A DNA stretch of 64,000 nt from Corticibacter populi (GCF_004217315.1 NZ_SGWR01000004.1:144718-208717); one strand, 5' to 3'. Shown: positions 1 through 11,257, counted from the stretch's first letter. The notes: a model not told the origin generated them from the letters alone. Program-made: numbers and translations.

Positions 1-82
1 CTGCAAAGAGGGTGATGCCTGCCCCGCATGCGATGCCCTGCGCATGCGGCCTCCGGAAACGGGAGGAGTGCGATTCTGGCAA

Positions 83-107
83 CAAAAAAGGGCCGTGAGG
101 CCCTTTT
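83..107 (-). terminator. Rho-independent terminator of tRNA-Gly
   Basis: Read on the minus strand, a GGGCC/GGCCC stem with a 4-nt loop is followed by six T residues, directly downstream of the tRNA 3' end. A-T pairs extend the stem, so it could also stop plus-strand transcripts. In bases 1-80 before it I see no gene I can support. Confidence 0.8.
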
Positions 108-149
108 CATGAATCGGTCCGAAGCTTGAAGCTGCTGGCCGATGGAATA

Positions 150-225
150 TGGAGCGGGAAACCGGTCTCGAACCGGCGACCTCAACCTTGGCAAGGTTGC
201 GCTCTACCAACTGAGCTATTCCCGC
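150..225 (-). tRNA. tRNA-Gly (anticodon GCC)
   Basis: The minus strand folds into a complete cloverleaf: acceptor GCGGGAA/TTCCCGC, D-stem GCTC/GAGC, anticodon stem CAACC/GGTTG enclosing TTGCCAA (anticodon GCC), and T-stem GCCGG/CCGGT with loop TTCGAGA. CCA is encoded. It decodes GGC/GGT glycine codons. It lies downstream of lon in the same orientation, with its own terminator. Confidence 0.97.
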
Positions 226-360
226 GTGGTTTCCTGGGAGTTGCGAAACATTCGCTTGTCTTCGGAAGACCGAGATTCTAGCGCAATTTTCGGCGGCGAT
301 GGAAAACCATCCAAAAAATTTGTGCCTTTCTCGATCAACCTGTCGCAGGCCCCCTCGGAC

Positions 361-2811
<2,451 letters not shown>

Positions 2812-2839
2812 GTGAATATGCTTTCGAGTGTCGCTGCGC

Positions 2840-2867
2840 AGATGGGGGCAATGCCCTGGCTTTCAAG
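2840..2867 (-). promoter_or_regulatory. Sigma-32 (heat-shock) promoter of lon
   Basis: On the minus strand the sequence reads CTTGAAA, 13 bases, then CCCCATCT. This matches the E. coli sigma-32 consensus (CTTGAAA, 13-15 bases, CCCCATnT) almost perfectly. It lies 29 bases upstream of the lon start codon, leaving a short leader. Confidence 0.85.
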
Positions 2868-2965
2868 CGGCCCGGCGTGGCGCCGGATGCCATTTCCGCT
2901 GGATGTCGTTTCAGTATAGGAGCTGGCTGGCTGAGCCAGGGCCGGCCCGTGCTTTGGCCCCTGGC

Positions 2966-3808
2966 TCAGCCGGGCTGCTGCGCGGCCTGGCACTTGACCT
3001 GGATGAGCTCGCGCGCGGCCAGCGTATCGCCAAAGCGCAGCGCGCTCAGGCAGCCGCCCCAGACGCAGCCGCTGTCGAGCGCGAGCACATTGCAGCGGTC
3101 TTGCACGCCCAGCGTCGACCAATGACCGAAGGCGATGGTGGTGCCCCGGCTGGCGCGGCCGGGCACCTCGAACCACGGCATCAGGCCGGGCGGAGCCTGA
3201 TCGGCGCCTTCGGCGCTGTCGAAGTCCATGCGGCCCTCGGCGCTGCAAAAGCGCAGGCGCGTGAATGCGTTGACGATGACACGCAGGCGATCCGGACCCT
3301 GCAGTGTGTCGCGCCAGCGGCGTGGCTTGTTGCCATACATGCTGTGCATGAAGGCCGCGCAATCCGGGCCGGCCAGCGTGTCCTCGACCTCCTGTGCCAG
3401 CGCCAGCGCCTGCGCGGCGTTCCAGGCCGGCAGCAGGCCGGCATGCACCATCAGCAGCGACTCCGCGCCGATCATGTGCTGGCGCACCAGCGGCTGGCGG
3501 CGCAGCCAGTCGATCAGGACGGGGCAGTCGGGCGCGCTCAGGACATCGTCCAGCGTATCGCGCCGGCCGGCCTTGCGTGCGCCATGAAAGCGTGCCAGCA
3601 GGTGCAGGTCGTGATTGCCCAGGATGACGGCAATGGCGCCATCGGCGCGCATGCAGCGCTGCAAAACCTGCAGCGATTGTGGGCCGCGATTGACGAGGTC
3701 GCCCAGCAGAAAGACCTGGTCGCGGCTGGGCGAGAAATCAATGGTTTCGAGCAGACGCCCCAGGGCGGCATCGCAACCCTGTACGTCACCAATGCAATAA
3801 ATGCTCAT
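2966..3808 (-). CDS. apaH: Symmetrical bis(5'-nucleosyl)-tetraphosphatase ApaH
   Basis: A 280-residue metallophosphoesterase of the ApaH family, which hydrolyses Ap4A to two ADP in the cytoplasm and in E. coli also decaps Np4-capped RNA. The N-terminus carries the metal-ligand blocks GDVQG (residues 8-12), GDLVNRG (about 36-42) and GNHD (about 64-67). Later histidines lie in MVHAGLLP and GHWSTLG. Length and motif order match the family. It is upstream of lon on the same strand but separated by the lon heat-shock promoter, so lon can be transcribed independently. Bases 3809-4103 separate it from the divergent H-NS-like gene. Confidence 0.97.
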   Translation of the reverse strand: MSIYCIGDVQGCDAALGRLLETIDFSPSRDQVFLLGDLVNRGPQSLQVLQRCMRADGAIAVILGNHDLHLLARFHGARKAGRRDTLDDVLSAPDCPVLIDWLRRQPLVRQHMIGAESLLMVHAGLLPAWNAAQALALAQEVEDTLAGPDCAAFMHSMYGNKPRRWRDTLQGPDRLRVIVNAFTRLRFCSAEGRMDFDSAEGADQAPPGLMPWFEVPGRASRGTTIAFGHWSTLGVQDRCNVLALDSGCVWGGCLSALRFGDTLAARELIQVKCQAAQQPG

Positions 3809-3984
3809 GGGGCAGGCTGGTGTGATTCAATGATGGATCACCATTATCCCGTGCCGGACGGTCGATGCGTGCAAGACACCGTGGCATCGTGGATATGCGA
3901 CATTGAAAAACGTGGTGATTTCAAGGGATATGAATAAATGGCCGTGATCGAATGAGGAAATCACACCCAAACGCAGGCCTTGTA

Positions 3985-3990
3985 TATAAT
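3985..3990 (+). promoter_or_regulatory. -10 element (TATAAT) for the H-NS-like gene
   Basis: A perfect TATAAT preceded by TGTA lies 113 bases upstream of the H-NS-like start codon, in an intergenic stretch richer in A+T than the surrounding DNA. No good -35 hexamer is visible 16-18 bases upstream, so this is a partial promoter call. The 295-base gap 3809-4103 shows nothing else I can name. Confidence 0.45.
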
Positions 3991-4103
3991 CGGCTGCCAT
4001 ATGATGATGCATGGTGATATTGTGCAATCGTGCGATTGATCACACGATTGGCTGCATTAACTGGATTGCATCAGCATCTTTGATCATCCAACAGGAATTG
4101 AGT

Positions 4104-4400
4104 ATGTCGCAACTGAACGAGCTATTGCTGCAGCGCCAGCAACTGGACCAACAAATCAATGAACTGCGCCAGCAGGAACGTGCCGATGCACTGGCCACCA
4201 TCCACAAGCTGGTGCAGCAGTTCGAGCTGACGGCCCAGGATATCTTTGGCGGCAAGTCCGCCAGCCGTGTCTCGGCTGGTGCCAGCAAGAAGGTCGCGGC
4301 CAAATACCTCAACAAGGAAACCGGTGAAACCTGGACCGGCCGCGGCAAACCACCGCGCTGGATTCAGGGTCAGGACCGTGAAAAGTTCCTGATTGGCTGA
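4104..4400 (+). CDS. H-NS family nucleoid-associated protein
   Basis: A 98-residue member of the H-NS/StpA-like family common in Burkholderiales, expected to bind AT-rich DNA and silence transcription in the nucleoid. Residues 1-50 form a Q/E/L-rich coiled-coil oligomerisation segment. Residues 76-86 carry the DNA-binding core TWTGRGKPPRW. I start it at MSQLNELL, preceded by AGGAATTGAGT, rather than at an upstream in-frame ATG whose extra 31 residues do not resemble the family. It is monocistronic and followed by a strong terminator. Several paralogues usually exist per genome, so its exact target set cannot be read from sequence. Confidence 0.93.
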   Translation: MSQLNELLLQRQQLDQQINELRQQERADALATIHKLVQQFELTAQDIFGGKSASRVSAGASKKVAAKYLNKETGETWTGRGKPPRWIQGQDREKFLIG

Positions 4401-4465
4401 TTGGCTGATCGCTGCCTGCGAGGGCAGGGAAGATCTGGAGACGCAAGTCGACGGGTTTTGAAGAA

Positions 4466-4498
4466 ATCCGACGCCCTGATCAGGGCGTCGGATTTTTT
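4466..4498 (+). terminator. Rho-independent terminator after the H-NS-like gene
   Basis: A perfect 14-bp inverted repeat (ATCCGACGCCCTGA and its complement) is followed by TTTTTT. It lies 66 bases after the stop codon. Confidence 0.92.
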
Positions 4499-4635
4499 AT
4501 GCGCCATATCAGTGCATCAGCCCAAGAACCTGGGGACAGGCATGGCATTGGGCACGGCCACGCGAAGACTTTAAAATAACGGATTTTGCGTCGATGCAGT
4601 GCCCGCGCGGGTCCGTTCATCGGTGCGGGTGGCGC

Positions 4636-5487
4636 ATGGTGGACCATAATCATTGCGGGATTTCGGCGGAATCGGTGGAGCAGACCGAGGATTGGCAGGC
4701 GTTCTTGCAGCATCGGTTGTCGCAGCAGCAACGACTCGCGCAGCGTTATGAACAGGCGGGCCGCTTCGTCTGGATCAAGCGCGCCGCGCCATTGCGCAGT
4801 CCATGGCGCTATTGGGCGCAGGGCGCGCTGGCACGCGTGCTGGGTTTTGCCTGGTTGCGGCCGGTGTCGACACGCATGGGCGGGCCGGCCTCGCTGGCCG
4901 TGGAAGTGCGGCGCCTGCGCCAACTCGCCAGTGCCGGCGTGCGGGTGCCACATGTGCTGGCCGTGCAGGTGGATGGCTTCGTCATGGATGAGTTGGGCAC
5001 GCACAGCATCATGGATGTGCTCGATGCCAGCCTGGCCAGTGGTGCGACCGAACGCATCCTGCCGGCTTGGCGATCGGGTCTGGAGGCATTGGGCGCACTG
5101 CACGACACGGGCAATTGCCTGAGCCAGGCGTTCTGCCGCAACATGGTGATAGGCGATGCGGGCCAGATCGGCTTCATCGATTTCGAGGATGACCCGCAGG
5201 CCGTGCTGCCATTGGCCCTGTGCCAGGTGCGCGATGTGATGTGCTATGCGCAATCGGGGGCGCTGCAGTTGCTGGTCAGCGGCGGCATGACCGAGGCACA
5301 ATCGATCTGGCACGCCTGGTTGCAGCAACGCCCCGTGCCCGTGCAGGCAGAGGTGGCGCGGGCGGTGCGCCGCCTTGGCTGGTTGCGCCATCTGCCCGCC
5401 GACCGCCGCTGGGGGCATGACACGCAGCGTGTCAAGGCCGCCTATTTGTTGCTCAGCGGTGCCGATGTGACTGGGCAGACGCCCTAG
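4636..5487 (+). CDS. RIO/KdkA-like kinase-fold protein
   Basis: A protein of about 283 residues resembling the small kinase-fold families (RIO/Bud32/Kdo kinase-like) that sit as singletons in betaproteobacteria. A metal-binding aspartate is visible in GFIDFEDDP. In the catalytic-loop position the usual HxDxxxxN pattern reads LSQAFCRN, so the asparagine is present but the catalytic aspartate is glutamine. An N-lobe lysine (WIKRAAP) and a following glycine/alanine-rich segment are consistent with a nucleotide fold. An upstream ATG at 4594 is in frame; I prefer 4636, but this is uncertain. It is followed 26 bases later by the DUF441 gene. The function is not known to me. Confidence 0.7.
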   Translation: MVDHNHCGISAESVEQTEDWQAFLQHRLSQQQRLAQRYEQAGRFVWIKRAAPLRSPWRYWAQGALARVLGFAWLRPVSTRMGGPASLAVEVRRLRQLASAGVRVPHVLAVQVDGFVMDELGTHSIMDVLDASLASGATERILPAWRSGLEALGALHDTGNCLSQAFCRNMVIGDAGQIGFIDFEDDPQAVLPLALCQVRDVMCYAQSGALQLLVSGGMTEAQSIWHAWLQQRPVPVQAEVARAVRRLGWLRHLPADRRWGHDTQRVKAAYLLLSGADVTGQTP

Positions 5488-5513
5488 GCTTCCAATTCTC
5501 GACGAACCCCATC

Positions 5514-5966
5514 ATGTCCCTGTTCGATTCCACCTCACTGATTCTGCTGGCCATCGCCGGCCTGGGCATCGTCAGCCACAACACCTCGGTGGCCGTGGCC
5601 ATGCTGTGCCTGCTGCTGATCCGGCTCACGCCGCTGCATGTCTACTTTCCGCTGGTGCAAAAGCACGGCCTGACGGTGGGCATCATCATTCTGCTGGTGG
5701 CGGTGATGACTCCGATTGCCAGCGGCAAGATCGGCCCGGCCGAGTTGCTGCGCTCCTTCATGCATTGGAAACCGCTGCTGGCGGTCATCGTCGGCGTGGT
5801 GGTGGCCTGGCTGGGCGGCCGCGGGGTCACGCTCATGGGCAGCAATCCGGCCATCGTGCCGGGGCTGATGGTTGGTACGGTGCTGGGCGTGGCGTTTTTC
5901 AAGGGCGTGCCGGTGGGCCCGTTGATTGCCGCGGGCCTGCTCTCGCTGTTGCTGGGCAAGTCCTGA
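5514..5966 (+). CDS. DUF441 (YeaL/UPF0756) family membrane protein
   Basis: A 150-residue, very hydrophobic inner-membrane protein with about four or five transmembrane segments. Recognisable family stretches are [23 protein letters not shown] and [23 protein letters not shown]. Length is typical (about 150 residues). The family has no established biochemical role. It starts 26 bases after the kinase-fold gene and probably shares its transcript. The following 178 bases before the next gene contain no gene I can support. Confidence 0.9.
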   Translation: MSLFDSTSLILLAIAGLGIVSHNTSVAVAMLCLLLIRLTPLHVYFPLVQKHGLTVGIIILLVAVMTPIASGKIGPAELLRSFMHWKPLLAVIVGVVVAWLGGRGVTLMGSNPAIVPGLMVGTVLGVAFFKGVPVGPLIAAGLLSLLLGKS

Positions 5967-6144
5967 GCGAACCGGGCGCGCGGCTGCGGCTTGGTTGAAA
6001 TCACCGGCAATACCGGCGAGAATGCCGGGTTGCGCCTCGGTGCCCGGGAATCCCTGGTGCGCAGAGCGCGCCTTCGGGCCTTTCTCGATGTCTTTTCCGA
6101 TGTGGTGCGGGTGTCCGTGCCATCAACCTCCCAATTTGCCGACC

Positions 6145-6972
6145 ATGCTCAAACTCAAATCCCTTCTGCTCGTTCCTGCGGCCGTTCTGGTGGTCGCCTG
6201 TGGCAAGTCCGACAACGCACCTGCGCAGCAGCCGGCTCCCAGCCAGCCCGCGCCGGTGGCCGAGGCCCCGGCGCCCGCGCTGCCTGCGAAGATCGTGGTC
6301 GGCCTGGACGACAACTTTCCGCCGATGGGTTTCCGTGACGAGAAGAACGAACTGGTCGGCTTCGACATCGACATGGCACGCGAAGCGGCCAAGCGCATGA
6401 ACATCGAGGCCGAGTTCAAGCCGATTGACTGGAGCGCCAAGGAGGCCGAGCTCAACAGCCGGCGCGTGGATGTGCTGTGGAACGGCCTGACCATCACCGA
6501 AGAGCGCAGGAAGAACATCGGCTTTACCGCGCCCTACATGGAGAACCACCAGATCATCATCGTGACGGCGGCTTCGCCGATCGACGGCAAGGCCGATCTG
6601 GCCGGCAAGGTCGTTGGCGCGCAGGAAGGCTCGAGTGCCGTCGATGCGATCCAGAAGGACGAGGCCACGGCCGCCAGTTTCAAGGAACTCAAGACCTTCG
6701 GCGACAACATCACCGCGCTGATGGACCTGGGTACCGGCCGTCTGGACGCCGTGGTGGTCGACGAGGTGGTGGGCCGCTACTACGTGGCCAAGCGCGCCAG
6801 CGAGTTCCGCGTGCTGGAAGACAACTTTGGCACCGAGGATTACGGTGTTGGCACGCGCTTGGATGACAAGGCCCTGCTGGGCAAGCTCGACGAGACGCTG
6901 GGCGCGATGAAGCAGGACGGCACGGCGCAGCAGATCTCCGAGCAATGGTTCGGCGCCAACGTCATCAAGTAA
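6145..6972 (+). CDS. Amino acid ABC transporter substrate-binding lipoprotein
   Basis: A 275-residue periplasmic binding protein of family 3 (polar amino acids). It starts with a lipoprotein signal peptide whose lipobox VVAC places the acylated cysteine at residue 19, followed by a Pro/Ala-rich linker (about 25-48). The mature domain begins KIVVGLDDNFPPMGFRDE and contains GFDIDMAREAAKRM and LNSRRVDVLWNGLTITEER, typical of the glutamine/arginine/cystine-type binding fold. I chose the start at MLKLKSLLL because it opens the signal peptide; an upstream in-frame extension lacks coding character. It is first in a three-gene importer unit with the permease and ATPase downstream. Substrate specificity cannot be fixed. 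Confidence 0.95.
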   Translation: MLKLKSLLLVPAAVLVVACGKSDNAPAQQPAPSQPAPVAEAPAPALPAKIVVGLDDNFPPMGFRDEKNELVGFDIDMAREAAKRMNIEAEFKPIDWSAKEAELNSRRVDVLWNGLTITEERRKNIGFTAPYMENHQIIIVTAASPIDGKADLAGKVVGAQEGSSAVDAIQKDEATAASFKELKTFGDNITALMDLGTGRLDAVVVDEVVGRYYVAKRASEFRVLEDNFGTEDYGVGTRLDDKALLGKLDETLGAMKQDGTAQQISEQWFGANVIK

Positions 6973-7107
6973 GCCGGCGCGCGCTGGCGTTGCCGATACC
7001 ACCTGCGGCCTGCAACCGCCCGACCGGAGCCGGTTGGGGCCGCCTCCCCGTTGCATGATCTTTTTTCCCCCTGAAGCGGCGCCGCTGGCGCGCCGCAGGC
7101 CCTGCCC

Positions 7108-7752
7108 ATGAACTACGTCCTCTCGATGCTGCCGGCGCTGTGGCAGGGCCTGCAGGTGACGCTGACGCTGTTCGCCATCACGCTGTCGCTGGCGATTCCG
7201 CTCGGGCTGGTGCTGGCGCTGGCGCGCATCTCGCGCTTCTGGTGGCTCAGCGGCCTGGTCAATGGCTACATCTGGCTGATGCGCGGCACGCCGCTGTTGC
7301 TGCAGATCTTCTTCATCTACTTCGCGTTGCCGGGCATCGGCATCACGCTGCCGGACTTTCCCACCGCGGTGGTGGCCTTCGTGCTGAATTACGCGGCCTA
7401 TTTTGCGGAAATCTTCCGCTCCGGCATCCAGGCCGTCGACCGCGGTCAGTATGAGGGCGCCAAGGTGCTGGGGATGAGCTATCCGCAGACCATGCGCCGC
7501 ATCGTGCTGCCGCAGATGGTGCGTCACATCCTGCCGCCGATGAGCAACGAGACCATCACGCTGGTCAAGGACACCTCGCTCATCTATGTGCTCGCGCTCA
7601 ACGACCTGCTGCGCGCAGCGCGCATGGTCGTGCAGCGCGACTTCAATACCACCGCCTTCGTGGTGGCAGCCGTTTTCTACCTGCTGATGACGCTGGTGCT
7701 GACCTGGCTGTTCCAGCGCCTGGAGCGACACTATGCCCGCTATGACCAGTAA
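7108..7752 (+). CDS. Polar amino acid ABC transporter permease
   Basis: A 214-residue inner-membrane permease of the HisM/GlnP type with about five transmembrane segments. The cytoplasmic EAA loop that docks on the ATPase is visible as AEIFRSGIQAVDRGQYEGAKVLG. The segment LMRGTPLLLQIFF is the usual family signature. A single permease gene implies a homodimer. It lies 135 bases after the binding protein and overlaps the ATPase gene by 20 bases, so translational coupling is likely. Confidence 0.96.
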   Translation: MNYVLSMLPALWQGLQVTLTLFAITLSLAIPLGLVLALARISRFWWLSGLVNGYIWLMRGTPLLLQIFFIYFALPGIGITLPDFPTAVVAFVLNYAAYFAEIFRSGIQAVDRGQYEGAKVLGMSYPQTMRRIVLPQMVRHILPPMSNETITLVKDTSLIYVLALNDLLRAARMVVQRDFNTTAFVVAAVFYLLMTLVLTWLFQRLERHYARYDQ

Positions 7753-8542
7753 TGTGCCGGTCGCCGGTGCCGACCTGCAGCCGCGCTGGATGGTGCAGGC
7801 GCAGCAGATCGGCAAGTCCTTCGGACCGCACCGCGTGCTCGACGGTGTCTCGCTTGACCTCGCGCATGGCGAGGTAGTGGCGGTGATCGGACCGTCCGGC
7901 TCGGGCAAAAGCACTTTTCTGCGCTGTCTCAATCACCTGGAGACCATCGACGAGGGCAGCATAACCATCGACGGCGAGGCGCTGGCCGTGCAGGACGCCA
8001 GCGGCCGCAGCCAGTATGTGGCCGACCGCGAGGTGCGCCGCATCTGCCGCAAGATGGGCATGGTGTTCCAGTCTTTCAACCTGTTTCCGCACATGACGGT
8101 GCTGGAGAACATCATCGAGGCGCCAATGACCGTCAAGGGGCTGCGCCGCGAAGCGGTCATCCCCAAGGCCGAGGCGCTGCTGGCCAAGGTGGGCCTGCTG
8201 GCCAAGCGCGACAGCTATCCGGGTCGTCTCTCCGGCGGCCAGAAACAGCGTGTGGCGATTGCCCGCGCGCTGGCGATGGAGCCCGAGATCATGCTGTTCG
8301 ACGAGCCGACCTCGGCGCTCGACCCGGAACTCACCGGCGAGGTGCTGCGCACCATGCGCGAGCTGGCCCACGAGCACATGACCATGCTGGTGGTCACGCA
8401 CGAGATGGGCTTTGCCCGCGAGGTGGCCAACCGCGTGGTCTTCATGGACCAGGGCCGGCTGATCGAATCGGCGCCGGCCGCGCAGTTCTTTGCCCATCCA
8501 CAGCACGAACGCACCCAGGCCTTTCTGCGGCAGATGCTCTGA
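7733..8542 (+). CDS. Polar amino acid ABC transporter ATP-binding protein
   Basis: A 269-residue ATPase of the GlnQ/HisP class that powers the upstream permease. Walker A is GPSGSGKST, the Q-loop VFQSFNLFPHMTV, the signature LSGGQKQR, Walker B IMLFDEPTSALD, and the H-loop VVTHEM. It overlaps the permease by 20 bases; its first residues (MPAMTSNVPVAGADLQ) form a short non-conserved extension before the domain. It converges on the glutathione transferase gene with an 18-base gap. Confidence 0.97.
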   Translation: MPAMTSNVPVAGADLQPRWMVQAQQIGKSFGPHRVLDGVSLDLAHGEVVAVIGPSGSGKSTFLRCLNHLETIDEGSITIDGEALAVQDASGRSQYVADREVRRICRKMGMVFQSFNLFPHMTVLENIIEAPMTVKGLRREAVIPKAEALLAKVGLLAKRDSYPGRLSGGQKQRVAIARALAMEPEIMLFDEPTSALDPELTGEVLRTMRELAHEHMTMLVVTHEMGFAREVANRVVFMDQGRLIESAPAAQFFAHPQHERTQAFLRQML

Positions 8543-8560
8543 TATCCCGATGTCTGGTGC

Positions 8561-9181
8561 TCAGACGTCCTGATTGCGCATGGCCATGGTGCGCAGCGCC
8601 GCCGGGCGTTCGAAGCAGCGGGCATGCCAGGCGCGGGCAGTCGGGAAGTCCGTGCCAGCGAACACTGGCAGGCGCTGCAGCACTGCCGCCACATTGAGGT
8701 CCGCCACCGTGAAGGCGGGCCCCAGCAGGTAGTCCCGGCCTTGCAGCTGCTGTTCGAGCACGGCCAACCTTGCCCGCACCGTGGCCAGGCCCTGCACCGC
8801 CAGGGTGTCGTTGCGCCGCTCGGCTGGCAGCAGGCTGGTGTGCTGGAACCACTGGCGCGCCGGTGGCTCGGCTTCGGTGGCTGCCCACAGCGTCCATTGC
8901 AGCGCCTGCGCCTGCTGGGCCATGTCCTCGGGCCAGAGCGTGCCCTGGCCATGGCGGCGCGCCAGATGCAGCGTGATGGCCAGCGACTCGAACAGCACGA
9001 TCCCGTCGTCATCGATCACGGGCACCGTGCCATTGGGATTGAGGCTCAGGTATTCGGGCTGCTTGATCTGCTCCGAGCGGAAGTGCAGCGGGATGTGCTC
9101 ATAGCGCAGGTTCAGTTCGTGCGCGGCCCACAATGGGCGCATGGCGCGCGAGGCGGCGATGCCGTAGATCTTCAGTGTCAT
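8561..9181 (-). CDS. Glutathione S-transferase family protein
   Basis: A 206-residue cytosolic glutathione transferase with an N-terminal thioredoxin-like domain (MTLKIYGIAASRAMRPLWAAHEL). The cis-proline glutathione-binding block NPNGTVPVIDDDGIVLFESLAI is at about residues 45-70, and a helical C-terminal domain contains LGPAFTVADLNVAA. The catalytic position near residue 10 is in AASRAM, so a serine is the likely thiol-activating residue. The start is set at MTLKIYG; an upstream in-frame extension lies outside the fold. The next gene on the same strand is 68 bases upstream. The substrate is unknown. Confidence 0.93.
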   Translation of the reverse strand: MTLKIYGIAASRAMRPLWAAHELNLRYEHIPLHFRSEQIKQPEYLSLNPNGTVPVIDDDGIVLFESLAITLHLARRHGQGTLWPEDMAQQAQALQWTLWAATEAEPPARQWFQHTSLLPAERRNDTLAVQGLATVRARLAVLEQQLQGRDYLLGPAFTVADLNVAAVLQRLPVFAGTDFPTARAWHARCFERPAALRTMAMRNQDV

Positions 9182-9249
9182 GGTGGTCGAGAGGAGAGTG
9201 GTGATTGGTGCTTGGATGGGGATGGGAAGAGCTGGAATGCCCCGGTGTG

Positions 9250-10170
9250 TTACACCAGTGCCGCCAGGCGGTTGAGGTAGTGCTGCGGCGGCCGGGCCGG
9301 CTGACCCAGCAGGCGCGGCGTGGCATCGGTGACGGGGGCTGCTTCGCCCCGTGCAATCAGTTCGGCGAACTGGCGCTTGACATGGCGCAGGAATGGCGTG
9401 GGCTGGCTCGATTGCAGTTGGTGCGCATATTCGGCGTTCGTCAGTGGACGGTAGCGGATGCAACGGCCCAGCCGTTCGCTCAGGTGGGCGGCGATGTCGG
9501 TGAAATCCATGGCGGACGGGCCGCTCATGACGATGGGCTGGCGGGCCGGCAGGGCCTGCACGGCCAGAAGGTGCGCGGCCATGTCGGCAATGTCCTCGAT
9601 GTCGGTGAAGGCCACCGCCGCATTGCCATAGGGAGAGGTGATTTCATCGCCATGTTCGAGCGGTCCGGCCAGGCCGCTGAGCAGGGCCTGGGTCCAGGCG
9701 TTGGGCCGGATGATGGCCACCTCGCCGGGATGGCCGGCGAGCCTGGATTCAATGCGGTGGTGCAGGGCGCCGGCCAGCGTGCGTGAGGGCGGCGTCATGG
9801 TCCAGTGCGAGCCGGAGAGCTTGACGATGCGCGGCACGCGCAGCGCGGCCGCGGCCTCGATCAGCCCGATCTGCAGCTGGTCCATCGTCTCGCCGATCGG
9901 GCTGAGCAGGAACACGGCATCGACCCCCTGCAGCGGCCGGTGGAGCGTCTGCGGGCTGGCCAGATCCGCCGTGAACCAGCTCAGGCGGTCCAGGCTGTCG
10001 GTCTGCTCGAACACCGGGCGGCGGCTGATGGCGCGCACGTGGTGGCCCAGCTGCAGCAGGCGCGGCAGCAGCAGCCGGCCGAGCTTGCCGGTGGCACCGG
10101 TGATGGCGATGGTCCTGGCCGGTGCGGCTGCAACCGGTGGATGCGAGATGGAAAGCAGGTTGGGGTACAT
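9250..10170 (-). CDS. NmrA-like NAD(P)-binding protein
   Basis: A 306-residue atypical short-chain dehydrogenase of the NmrA/HSCARG/YtfG group. A Rossmann nucleotide-binding motif GATGKLGRLLLP is near residues 25-36, after an N-terminal tail of about 20 residues. Segments AVFLLSPIGETMDQ and KLSGSHWTM are typical of family members that act as quinone reductases or redox sensors. The usual YxxxK catalytic pair is not evident, so a sensor or quinone role is possible. It is divergent from the GntR gene, with a 191-base spacer holding the inverted repeat at 10262-10295. Confidence 0.85.
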   Translation of the reverse strand: MYPNLLSISHPPVAAAPARTIAITGATGKLGRLLLPRLLQLGHHVRAISRRPVFEQTDSLDRLSWFTADLASPQTLHRPLQGVDAVFLLSPIGETMDQLQIGLIEAAAALRVPRIVKLSGSHWTMTPPSRTLAGALHHRIESRLAGHPGEVAIIRPNAWTQALLSGLAGPLEHGDEITSPYGNAAVAFTDIEDIADMAAHLLAVQALPARQPIVMSGPSAMDFTDIAAHLSERLGRCIRYRPLTNAEYAHQLQSSQPTPFLRHVKRQFAELIARGEAAPVTDATPRLLGQPARPPQHYLNRLAALV

Positions 10171-10261
10171 GGCAGGATGGGGGCAGGGGGGCCTGTTTCG
10201 CGGATGGACAGCCGGATTCAGGTCATGGTGGAATGTGCAGGGGAAAAGTCATCTATTCCGC

Positions 10262-10295
10262 ATGGCAAAATTGCATACAACATATAATTTGCCAT
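10262..10295. promoter_or_regulatory. Inverted repeat/promoter region of the GntR gene
   Basis: ATGGCAAAATT and AATTTGCCAT form an inverted repeat with one unpaired base. The spacer reads GCATACAACATAT, which includes GCATAC, one half of the palindrome found at the regulon's other promoters, and a TATAAT (10283-10288) usable as -10 for the GntR gene. Autoregulation is inferred. Confidence 0.5.
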
Positions 10296-10361
10296 GGACA
10301 TCGTTGGCGCAGCGGCAGCCTTGCCGCACTTGATTGCGTCGCATTTCAGAATGAAAAGACC

Positions 10362-11099
10362 ATGGACTCTTCCATCAAGCCACGCCGTCTGGGTGACATG
10401 CATTCGCCATTGACGGAGCTGGTCACGCAGGCGCTGCGGGAAAAGATTCTCAACGGCGAGTTCAAGCCGGGCGACCGGCTTGTCGAGGGACATCTGTCGG
10501 AGCTGCTGGGGGTCTCGCGCATGCCGATCCGCGAGGTGCTGCGCACCCTGGCGGCCGAGGGTATCGTCACCATCGAGCCGCGCCGCGGCGCCAGCGTCAC
10601 CAAGTACACGCCCGAGCAGATTGAGGAAATGGTGGAGGTGCGCGCCACACTGGAGGCGCTCAATGCCAAGCTGGCGGCGCGCCGCCACGACCCCGATCAG
10701 ATCGCCAAACTGCAACGTCTGCTCGATGCCGGCTCCAAGCTGGGCAAGGACGCCGATACGATGGCGATCCTCCGCGACAACGCCGAATTCCACGAGGCCA
10801 TCACCCGGGTGGCCGCCAATTCGGTGCTCGGCGAGATCATCCGCTCGCTGCGTGCGCGCACGGCGCTGATCTTTGCCAATTCGAGCCAGTTCCGCATCCG
10901 TGAGAACTGGGAAGAGCATGCCGCCATCCTGCGCGCGGTGATCTCCGGCGATGCCGAGCTGGCGGCTCTGCTGGCGGCGCGGCATGTCTATAACGCAGCC
11001 CGCAGTGCCGAGGCGCTGCCCGCACTGCCTGGCGAGGCGCCGTTGCAGCCGGCAGAGGCCGGCGCCTCCCTGCCGGTGGAGAGCCTGGCCAAGGGCTGA
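10362..11099 (+). CDS. FadR-type GntR transcriptional regulator (FCD)
   Basis: A 245-residue regulator. The N-terminal winged helix (about 12-80) contains ALREKILNGEFKPGDRL and the recognition helix ELLGVSRMPIREVLRTL. The C-terminal all-helical FCD domain (about 90-220) has candidate metal/ligand residues in DNAEFHEAI and WEEHAAIL. Members usually repress a catabolic operon until a small acid ligand binds. It stands at the edge of the diiron-oxidase locus, and three palindromes with a GTATAC core, the kind FCD repressors favour, lie in that locus. It is therefore the best candidate regulator; this link is inference. The start MDSSIK is preferred over an upstream in-frame ATG lying across the putative operator. 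Confidence 0.93.
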   Translation: MDSSIKPRRLGDMHSPLTELVTQALREKILNGEFKPGDRLVEGHLSELLGVSRMPIREVLRTLAAEGIVTIEPRRGASVTKYTPEQIEEMVEVRATLEALNAKLAARRHDPDQIAKLQRLLDAGSKLGKDADTMAILRDNAEFHEAITRVAANSVLGEIIRSLRARTALIFANSSQFRIRENWEEHAAILRAVISGDAELAALLAARHVYNAARSAEALPALPGEAPLQPAEAGASLPVESLAKG

Positions 11100-11257
11100 G
11101 AACCTGTTCACAATCTTTTCGCGGATCAGGCTGCCCCGGCAGGCGCGTGCTGCGGTGTTACAAATCCTCGCCGGGCCACCAACCCGGCTGCGGTTTGCGC
11201 CTTGCAACCACGATTTTTCAGACACAACGGCAAGCGCGCCAAGACTTTGAACACGCT
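11100..11257. repeat. Dispersed intergenic palindromic repeat, copy A
   Basis: Beginning one base after the GntR stop codon, GAACCTGTTCACAATCTT opens a segment that ends with AGACTTTGAACACGC. The ends are imperfect inverted copies (GTTCAcAaTCTT and GTTCAAAGTCTT). The right end matches copy B at 31897-32018 over about 30 bases with few mismatches. No coding capacity is seen in 11100-11361. Confidence 0.55.
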
